This document shows positions 24,674 to 30,652 of a stretch of 30,652 bases of DNA, in pieces. Every line of letters starts with the position of its first letter. Position 1 is the stretch's first letter. The notes under the pieces were generated by a model. The model saw only the letters and a list, made by a program, of their open reading frames with translations, made no database searches and was not told the origin of the DNA. This DNA comes from CAYUMU01 sp964445985 (GTDB lineage: Bacteria > Planctomycetota > Planctomycetia > Pirellulales > S012-138), in NCBI GenBank assembly GCA_964445985.1, contig CAYUMU010000080.1, positions 1 to 30,652 of the forward strand, given 5' to 3'. The position numbers and the translations under genes are program-made.

Positions 24674-26821
24674 ATGCGTTTCCCGTTTTGGGCACGAGCT
24701 CTGGTTCTGCCCTTGGCACTCGGCGTGGGCAGCGAAGCGTGGGCCGAAACCAAGGTTGGCTTTCGTCAGGTTACCTCCACCCACCCGGTGGCCGTGCAAC
24801 GGGGGACCGAGGCGGAAGTGAAGCTCCGCAGCAATTTCACCCTCGACGGAACTTACGGCGTTTACTTCGCCCAGCCCGGCGTGGAGATGACTTACGCCGA
24901 AGGCAAAGAGAAGGCTGCCCCGCGCGCCAGCCGCTCATCGGTGGGCACGCCTTTCAAATTCCAGGTGGCCGTGCCTGAGAATCAATTGCCTGGCATGTAT
25001 GAATACCGCGTCGCCACCGAGCAAGCGGTGTCGAGCGTGGCGCAACTGTTGGTGACCGACTACCCCGTGGTCGGCGAAGCGATCACCGGCAACGACGCCC
25101 CCAAGTCGGCCCAGTTGGTAACCCTGCCCGTGGCCGTGTGCGGCACGGTGGAAAAGTTTGAAGACGTGGACTATTACCGCTTTGCCTTAAAGAAAGGCGA
25201 GGAAGTCACCTGTGAAATCTTTGCCCAGCGGGTGACCGATCGCATCCACAATATGGTGGTGAGCGGTCCTCGCATTTATTTGATGGATGCCATCCTCACG
25301 CTCATCGCGCCCAGCGGCCAGGTGGTGGCCCAAAACGATAACTTCCACGGCGGCGATTCGTTCTTGCACTTTCAAGCCACCATGGATGGCGAGTATTTGC
25401 TTGAAGTTCGCGACGCGCGCTACGCCGGCAACGATCGTTACACGTATTGCGTGGAAATCGCCCAGCGTCCTTACATTCACACCGTGTATCCGCTGGCCGT
25501 GGCCCCCGGCGCAAAAGTGCAAGCCGAAGCCGTGGGCCACATGCTCGGCGACGCCAAAGCCTCGTTCACCGCGCCAAGCGATGTTGGCGCCCACCGCGTT
25601 CGCGTGCAGACCTCCGCGGGCGAAACCAATCCCGCCACCGTGGTCGTAAGCAGCCTGCCGTTGGTGGAAGAACGCGAGCCCAACAACGCCTGTGCCGCGG
25701 CCACCCCGATATCCTTCCCGCAAGGCATCAATGGCCGGCTCGAATCGCCAGACGACGCGGACTTTTACGGCTTTGAAGCCAAGCAGGGCGAGAAGTTTCT
25801 CTTTGAGATTGAAGCCCGCCGTCACGGGTCGCCGCTCGACAGCATTCTGGAAATTCAAGACGCCCAAGGCAAAGTGCTGGCCGAGGCCGACGATAGCGAC
25901 ATCTACCGCGATAAAGACAGCCAGCTCGCGTGGACGGCGCCGGCCGATGGCAACTATTGCGTGGTGGTTCGCGACCTGCACGCCCGCGGAGGCAGCCGGT
26001 ACGTGTATTTGTTGCGAGCCGAAAGGCCGGAGCCCGATTTTCAGATCACGGGCGAATACTACTACGCCATGCTCGCTCCGGGCATGCGCACGCTGTGGTT
26101 TGTCAAGCTCGAACGGCTGAACGGCTTTACCGGTCCTGTCACGCTGGAAGTGCAAGGACTGCCTGAAGGCGTGACTTACGAACCCATCACGATGCCGCCC
26201 GGCGTGACCGATTGTGGCTTGATTCTCGAAGCGGCCAAGGACGCTCCGATTGGCGCCGCTCTGGTCGGCGTATATGGCAAGGCCAGCATGGAAGACCCCG
26301 ATGGCAAGCCGCGCGAGATCGTTCGTCGAGGGCTGGTAAAGTGCGAACAACAAAACAGCGGCGGCGGCCAGAACGATTGGCCCATCGAAACCCAAATTGT
26401 GGGCGTTACCAAGCCGCTCGACCTAACGAGCGTGACGGCCGAGCCGGGTGAGTTGACGCTCAAGCCGGGCGAAACCAAGGAAATCACCGTGCGGATCGAA
26501 CGTCAGGCAGGCTTCGACGACGCGGTCACGCTGTCCACCGAGTTCAAGTACCTGGCACGCATCAAGGCGCCGCAGCTTCCCCGCGGCGTAACCATGAGCC
26601 CCAAAAGCAAGGCTCGGCTCTCGGGCAAAGTGCTCGAGGGCACCGTGGTGCTGACGGCCGCCGACAACGCCCTGCCGGTGGAACGAATGCCGATCGCCGT
26701 GGTGGCCCAGGTTTCGATCGCATTCTCGATCAACACCTTCTACGCAACCAATCCCATCTATCTCACGGTGCTACCCAAAGAACCAGCCGCAGACGCGAAG
26801 GAAGCCCCGAAGAAAAAGTAA
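24674..26821 (+). CDS. exported PPC-domain protein
   Basis: The 715-residue product has a signal peptide (1-24, ending GSEAWA) and at least two bacterial pre-peptidase C-terminal (PPC) domains. One lies at ~133-260 (VCGTVEKFEDVDYYRFALKKGEEV). The second lies at ~331-455 (EREPNNACAAATPI, INGRLESPDDADFYGFEA, GEKFLFEIEARRHGSPLDS). Beta-rich regions follow (EVQGLPEGVTYEPITMPPGV; LTLKPGETKEITVRIER), ending in a Lys-rich tail APKKK. PPC domains normally accompany secreted peptidases; no protease domain is present, so a binding or structural role at the cell surface is likely. AAGGAG lies just before ATG 24674. The prenyltransferase-repeat gene follows after 106 bases and may be co-transcribed. Confidence 0.85.
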   Translation: MRFPFWARALVLPLALGVGSEAWAETKVGFRQVTSTHPVAVQRGTEAEVKLRSNFTLDGTYGVYFAQPGVEMTYAEGKEKAAPRASRSSVGTPFKFQVAVPENQLPGMYEYRVATEQAVSSVAQLLVTDYPVVGEAITGNDAPKSAQLVTLPVAVCGTVEKFEDVDYYRFALKKGEEVTCEIFAQRVTDRIHNMVVSGPRIYLMDAILTLIAPSGQVVAQNDNFHGGDSFLHFQATMDGEYLLEVRDARYAGNDRYTYCVEIAQRPYIHTVYPLAVAPGAKVQAEAVGHMLGDAKASFTAPSDVGAHRVRVQTSAGETNPATVVVSSLPLVEEREPNNACAAATPISFPQGINGRLESPDDADFYGFEAKQGEKFLFEIEARRHGSPLDSILEIQDAQGKVLAEADDSDIYRDKDSQLAWTAPADGNYCVVVRDLHARGGSRYVYLLRAERPEPDFQITGEYYYAMLAPGMRTLWFVKLERLNGFTGPVTLEVQGLPEGVTYEPITMPPGVTDCGLILEAAKDAPIGAALVGVYGKASMEDPDGKPREIVRRGLVKCEQQNSGGGQNDWPIETQIVGVTKPLDLTSVTAEPGELTLKPGETKEITVRIERQAGFDDAVTLSTEFKYLARIKAPQLPRGVTMSPKSKARLSGKVLEGTVVLTAADNALPVERMPIAVVAQVSIAFSINTFYATNPIYLTVLPKEPAADAKEAPKKK

Positions 26822-26927
26822 AATCGGCGGCGCGTGGAGGTGGTGGTATGGGAGTTCCGGCAGTTGCCGAAGACGCACGATTAAACCCTCCTAAACCCTC
26901 CCTCTCGGACAGGCGGGACCATCCCCG

Positions 26928-28811
26928 ATGAAGACCATTGCCGTTTGCCTGATAAACACGGGCGTTTGTCTATTCGGATTATTGACGGTCCTGGCCGCTC
27001 CTGTAGCCACTTTGGCCAATGACACGGTGACGCTCGATGGCGGGGCCGTCACCCGCTACGTGTTGAGTTGTCGCAAAGAGAACGGGGCCTTTGGCCCGGC
27101 CGATCAGCAATACACCGACGCCGCCTGGAACTACCCGGCCGTGGCCACGCTGCGCCTGCTTGGCGAATCGTTGCCCCAATCTCAGCAAGTCTTGCAGCAT
27201 GGGCTGGGCTATCCGCAAGGCCACGTGGGTTACGGGCATTGGCAGTTCTACCATCAGCATCGTCTGCGAATGTTGCTAGGGCAGCCGGCCAAATCGGCGC
27301 GGGCACAAGTTCAAATTGATTATCAAGGCGAAGCCATTCGATACTACGGCAGCCCCTTTGGCACCGAAGGCAACGACTTCTTTCATGCCGGCAGCAACGG
27401 TGAGACCGACGCGCGCGACTTGTCTGCCGAGAGCTTGGGCTACTACAACCTTTCCTCGCTGTACTATTTGCTAGCGGGGTTGAAAGCGTCGGGACGAACC
27501 GCCGCCAACCCAGCCGAACTGGTGAGCTTTGTCCTTCGTCGCCAGGCCCCCAGCGGCGGATTTGTGGACCTACGGACCACCGCCGCAAAACCGATCGATA
27601 CCGAAACGCACATTGCCAGCACCTTTCACGCGGTTGCTTCGTTGAAGTTGCTCGGGGCCGAAATTCCGCGGCCCGACGCCTGCGCCAAGTTCATCGCGGC
27701 CTGCCAGCGGCCCACGGGCGGGTTCGGCTTTCATCCGAGCCATGCGGATCTCGCCAATCGCGAGGATATCTACTATACCTGGGCTGCCTTACTTACGCTT
27801 CGCCTGCTCGAGCGGGCCTTTCCGCGGCCGCTGCTTACCAACGCCTGGATTCTCAGCCTGCAAAACGCTGATGGCGGTTTTGGCGATCAACCCCGCTGGC
27901 GTTCGCGGCTCTATAGCACGTATTACGCCGTCGAGGCATTGCAAGCGCTCATGGGCAGCGCGCCGGTGTCCCTCGAGGTCCGAAAGGCAACGACAACCAC
28001 ACCCGTTGCGATACCTGAGGGTAAATACGGCATTTATCAGGCCCTGTTCAAAATGCCGGTGGTCAAACCGGCCGACCTAGAAGGTCTTCAACAGCGAGGG
28101 CTGAACCTGTTGGCCTTGAAGTCAGATCGCATTGAAGACGCCGCGCCGCTGTTGGCCGAGATCGAGGCTCGCCAACTCAAGATGGACGTGGTGCTTTGCC
28201 CCGAAGCGTACCCTCACCGTTTGCGTTGGAATGGCGAGGCCGTGTTGAATCACGTGGGCAATTTCACGCTCGACGCCCGCTGGAACGAAGTCGAGCGCAC
28301 GGCCTGGCAACAGGCGGATAACGCCGGCCGCGAGAGTCTGACATGGCCGCTGTACGCAGAGCGCGTGTTGGCGCCGCTTCGCCGGCAGCACAGCGTGTGT
28401 TATCCCGAGCAAGATTTTGAAATGGAATTCGCCTACCAGGCTTACGACGAAGGGCTGCACGGCGCTGCCAGTTACAACGCCCTGCTCGCCGGCTTCAATT
28501 GGGCTCCGCGCGATTTCGTGCGGGTGTTCCCCTGGCGCGAGCGCTACACCACGCGGTTGGCGCCGATTGCCGATTGCGATGCTCACGGCGATCTGGCCAA
28601 GTGGTCTCCGCAATTGGATTACGTGCGGAACGTGTACTTGGCGACTGGCCCGAAGTACGCCGACTTTTTGGATGCAACCCGGCACGGCCGCGTGGCCTGC
28701 GTGGTGGCCAAGCCCGCAGGCGTTGCGGAAGGTTACAGCATTTATGGCCCCGAACCAGTGGTGGCCTATCTGCGCGCCCATGTGCGAGAATGGCAATGGT
28801 GGCCCGAGTAG
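26928..28811 (+). CDS. exported prenyltransferase/squalene-oxidase-repeat protein with extra C-terminal domain
   Basis: The 627-residue product has a signal peptide (ending VATLAND, ~1-31). An alpha/alpha-barrel of prenyltransferase-type repeats covers ~40-345: four segments of the form GGFxxxP... then a YYxxALxxLxLL helix (GAFGPADQQYTDAAWN, GGFVDLRTTAAKP, GGFGFHPSHADLA, GGFGDQPRWRSRL). Residues ~365-627 form a separate domain with conserved-looking blocks (LNLLALKSDRIED, CPEAYPHRLRWNGE, DFEMEFAYQAYDEGL, FNWAPRDFVRVFPWRERY, DAHGDLAKW) that I do not recognise. The abundant Asp/His could bind a metal. Neither terpene cyclisation nor prenylation is expected for an exported protein, so the role is unknown. 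The ATG has only a weak upstream site. Confidence 0.75.
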   Translation: MKTIAVCLINTGVCLFGLLTVLAAPVATLANDTVTLDGGAVTRYVLSCRKENGAFGPADQQYTDAAWNYPAVATLRLLGESLPQSQQVLQHGLGYPQGHVGYGHWQFYHQHRLRMLLGQPAKSARAQVQIDYQGEAIRYYGSPFGTEGNDFFHAGSNGETDARDLSAESLGYYNLSSLYYLLAGLKASGRTAANPAELVSFVLRRQAPSGGFVDLRTTAAKPIDTETHIASTFHAVASLKLLGAEIPRPDACAKFIAACQRPTGGFGFHPSHADLANREDIYYTWAALLTLRLLERAFPRPLLTNAWILSLQNADGGFGDQPRWRSRLYSTYYAVEALQALMGSAPVSLEVRKATTTTPVAIPEGKYGIYQALFKMPVVKPADLEGLQQRGLNLLALKSDRIEDAAPLLAEIEARQLKMDVVLCPEAYPHRLRWNGEAVLNHVGNFTLDARWNEVERTAWQQADNAGRESLTWPLYAERVLAPLRRQHSVCYPEQDFEMEFAYQAYDEGLHGAASYNALLAGFNWAPRDFVRVFPWRERYTTRLAPIADCDAHGDLAKWSPQLDYVRNVYLATGPKYADFLDATRHGRVACVVAKPAGVAEGYSIYGPEPVVAYLRAHVREWQWWPE

Positions 28812-29134
28812 ATCGCCGGTCGCCGACCGCGGCCTGCTCAGCGGATAGGCGGGGCGATTCCGCGCCGTGATGGGCTGTTTGGGGTGGAAGCGAAGCGCGC
28901 GGGATCGGCAGAATAGCCACGCCCATTCAAGCCGGGACGGCCATGCCACGGCCGCTACGCCGTTGGGTGGCGAAATTGGCTGGCGATGTGCTGCATCTTC
29001 CGGTACGAGGGCGGCCTCGGCGAGGCTGGCCCTACTTGCAGGTTTGGTAGAGTTCTCCGGTCGCACCATTTATACTAGGGTGACGTTCGAAGCAGGCACC
29101 AGCAACTCAACCACCCTTCAGGAGATAACCCCTC
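28812..29134. other. intergenic region before the oxidoreductase gene
   Basis: No gene was seen in 323 bases. At 28929-28950 lies GCCGGGACGGCCATGCCAC, similar in layout to the GGGCGGGACGCCCGTGCCA palindrome at ~19547. AGGAG at ~29120 is the ribosome site of the next gene. A TATACT at 29071-29076 could be a -10 box but has no good -35 partner. Confidence 0.5.
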
Positions 29135-30451
29135 ATGGCCAAGTTGGTCAGTCCCAATCGTCGCGATTTTCTCAAGACCTCGGCCGCCGTTGGTTTTGGC
29201 GTGTGGACGTCTTCCGCCATTGCTCAAAGCAAGTCGGCCAATGAGCAAGTCAATTTTGCCTGCATTGGCGTGGGCGGCAAAGGGAGCAGCGACACCGACG
29301 ACGCCGGCAGTCACGGCAACATCGTGGCGCTTTGCGATATCGATGAGAAGCGACTCAACGACAAGGCCGGGAAGTTTCCCAAGGCCAAGAAATACGCCGA
29401 CTTTCGCAAGATGCTCGAAGAACTGGGCGGCTCGATCGACGCCGTGACCGTGAGCACGCCCGACCATACCCACGCCGTGGCGGCTGCCCAGGCCATGAAA
29501 ATGGGCAAGCATTGCTTCTGCCAAAAGCCGCTCACGCATTCGATTCACGAAGCGCGAACGCTGGGTGAAATTGCCCGCAAACAGGGCGTCGCCACGCAGA
29601 TGGGCAATCAGGGCACGGCGGGTGGCGAGCTTCGCCGCGCCGCCGCTCAAATTCGGGCTGGCGCCGTCGGCAAGGTTTCCGAAGTTCACGTGTGGACCAA
29701 TCGGGCTGGCCAGTGGTGGAAGCAAGGAATCGAGCGGCCTACGGAAACGCCAGCGGTGCCGGAAAACGTGAGTTGGGACCTCTTTCTCGGCCCCGCGGCC
29801 CCGCGGCCCTATCACCCCGCCTATCATCCGTTTGCCTGGCGAGGTTGGTGGTCGTTCGGCACGGGCGCCTTGGGCGACATGGCCTGCCATACCATGAACA
29901 TGCCCTTCATGGCGCTCAACCTGCGGAACCCCAACGCCGTTTCCGCCGAGACTTCCGGCCACAATAAGGAGACGTATCCGCTCTGGTCGGTGATCACGTT
30001 CGAGTTCCCCGGCAACGAAACGCGCGGGCCGCTCAAACTCACCTGGTACGACGGCGGCAAGGTGCCCCCGGCGGAAAAACTACCTGGCCAAAATCTTGGC
30101 AGCAGCGGGTCATTGATTATTGGCGACAAGGGCACGATGTTCTCGCCCGGCGACTACGGCGGCGGAAAACTGTTCGACCCCGAAGGCAAGCCCACGCAGG
30201 GCCCTCAGGTCGAAATCGTTAATTCGCCGGGCCATTTCCGCGAGTTGGTGGATGCCATTCGTGGTGGCTCGCCCGCCATGTCGAACTTCCCCGATTATGC
30301 CGGCCCGCTGACGGAAACCGTGCTGCTGGGCAACCTGGCGGTGTGGGCCGGCTCGCGCGTGGAGTGGGACGCCGAGAACCTTAAGGCGAAGAACATGCCC
30401 GAGTTGGCCAGCATGATCAAGCACGAGTACCCCCAGGGATTTGAGCTTTAA
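29135..30451 (+). CDS. Tat-exported Gfo/Idh/MocA-family oxidoreductase
   Basis: The 438-residue product begins with a twin-arginine signal (NRRDFLKTSAAVGFG, Arg9-Arg10, cleavage near AIAQS). A Rossmann domain (NFACIGVGGKGSSD, VALCDID) is followed by STPDHTHAVAAAQAMKMGKHCFCQKPLTHS. The family EKP motif is QKP here, as is common in the Tat-exported planctomycete and Bacteroidetes members. The second half contains WDLFLGPA, WRGWWSFGTGALGDMACHTMN and GHFRELVDAIRGGSP, typical of the subfamily. These proteins carry a tightly bound NAD(P) and are thought to oxidise or rearrange sugars or polyols outside the cytoplasm; the substrate is unknown. AGGAG precedes the ATG by about ten bases, and hairpins follow the stop. 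Confidence 0.93.
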   Translation: MAKLVSPNRRDFLKTSAAVGFGVWTSSAIAQSKSANEQVNFACIGVGGKGSSDTDDAGSHGNIVALCDIDEKRLNDKAGKFPKAKKYADFRKMLEELGGSIDAVTVSTPDHTHAVAAAQAMKMGKHCFCQKPLTHSIHEARTLGEIARKQGVATQMGNQGTAGGELRRAAAQIRAGAVGKVSEVHVWTNRAGQWWKQGIERPTETPAVPENVSWDLFLGPAAPRPYHPAYHPFAWRGWWSFGTGALGDMACHTMNMPFMALNLRNPNAVSAETSGHNKETYPLWSVITFEFPGNETRGPLKLTWYDGGKVPPAEKLPGQNLGSSGSLIIGDKGTMFSPGDYGGGKLFDPEGKPTQGPQVEIVNSPGHFRELVDAIRGGSPAMSNFPDYAGPLTETVLLGNLAVWAGSRVEWDAENLKAKNMPELASMIKHEYPQGFEL

Positions 30452-30468
30452 GAGCCGACCCAATGACT

Positions 30469-30506
30469 CCCTCTCCCCTGGGCGGGAGAGGGCTGGGGGT
30501 GAGGGG
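30469..30506 (+). repeat. dispersed hairpin repeat, copy B
   Basis: CCCTCTCCC (30469-30477), loop CTGGGC and GGGAGAGGG (30484-30492) form a perfect 9-bp stem, followed by CTGGGGGTGAGGGG. It is the second copy of the family described at 19429-19474 (there on the minus strand). It lies 17 bases after the oxidoreductase stop codon. Confidence 0.7.
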
Positions 30507-30568
30507 GAAACAGGGTTCTCGGATAGGCTCAAAGTGCCGATCCGATCCGTATTTTGATTCCCCCCTGC

Positions 30569-30603
30569 AAGGCTGCCGGCGAAATCCGGCGGCCTTGTTC
30601 TAT
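30569..30603 (+). terminator. terminator-like hairpin after the oxidoreductase gene
   Basis: AAGGCTGCCGG (30569-30579), loop CGAAAT and CCGGCGGCCTT (30586-30596) form an 11-bp stem with one G-T pair, followed by GTTCTAT. The stem is strong and the tail only moderately T-rich. It lies 118 bases after the stop codon. Confidence 0.55.
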
Positions 30604-30652
30604 GTTTGCCAGGCATGTCTGCCACCCTGAGGGTGCAAGTCCCTTATCCAAC
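30604..30652 (+). other. possible 5' end of a group II intron (cut by the window edge)
   Basis: The final 49 bases begin GTTTGCCAGGCATG and contain GAGGGTGCAAGTCCC at 30629-30643. Bacterial group II introns start with GTGYG and have a GGTGnnAAGTC-type segment some 15-35 bases in (for example the Ll.LtrB intron). Class C introns insert directly behind terminator hairpins, which is the situation here. Only the first part is in the window, so this is tentative; the 5' GTTTG is not the consensus. Confidence 0.35.

Noticed and set aside
29044..29076. Sigma-70-type promoter TTGGTA / TATACT before the oxidoreductase gene
   Set aside because: The spacing is 21 bases and the -35 is poor; only the -10-like box is suggestive.

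Overview
The window looks like chromosomal DNA of a planctomycete, probably of the Pirellulales. This is inferred from the gene mix, not from a marker gene. The mix is a secreted Cys-type sulfatase, Tat-exported Gfo/Idh-type and xylose-isomerase-type proteins, a PknB-like kinase carrying membrane helices, PPC-domain and prenyltransferase-repeat exported proteins, and a flagellar fliD-fliS pair. High GC, wide gaps between genes and mostly single-gene units fit the same group. No rRNA, tRNA or CRISPR array was seen.

Left part (1-7942). Positions 1-508 hold two transposase remnants on the minus strand. A 112-bp palindromic element with CTAG tips follows (579-690). Then come a single-domain KaiC/RecA-like ATPase and an enolase, both on the minus strand and probably co-transcribed as eno then kaiC-like. 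The enolase has Asp and Ala where the family has catalytic Glu and His. Divergent from it is a 1208-residue protein that joins in one chain two families usually encoded as a gene pair (TIGR03546-like membrane protein and TIGR03545/AsmA-like periplasmic protein), plus a long low-complexity tail. Behind it lie a second copy of the CTAG-tipped repeat and an AT-richer scar. The scar holds the head of an AAA ATPase and the tail of an ImmA/IrrE peptidase, the remains of a lost accessory island.

Middle part (7943-19923). This holds a probable lipoprotein, a membrane Ser/Thr kinase, an exported TPR-type protein, tRNA adenosine deaminase (tadA), a sulfatase with HEAT-like C-terminus, an unusually large flagellar cap protein (fliD, 1023 residues), fliS, and a conserved 72-residue protein with a clear intrinsic terminator.

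Right part (19924-30652). An 863-base stretch without a convincing gene is followed by a YjbQ-family protein, a Tat-exported sugar-isomerase-like protein, a Tyr-rich small exported protein, a GH2-related protein without an obvious active site, a PPC-domain exported protein, a prenyltransferase-repeat protein with an unrecognised C-terminal domain, and a Tat-exported Gfo/Idh/MocA oxidoreductase. Several palindromic intergenic repeats lie here. The last ~50 bases resemble the 5' end of a bacterial group II intron sitting directly behind a terminator hairpin.

Most genes appear to act alone in surface, carbohydrate and signalling roles; only eno/kaiC-like and fliD/fliS look like functional neighbours. 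The strongest leads are the two-family fusion protein, the enolase with altered active site, the CTAG-tipped element, and the possible group II intron at the right edge.
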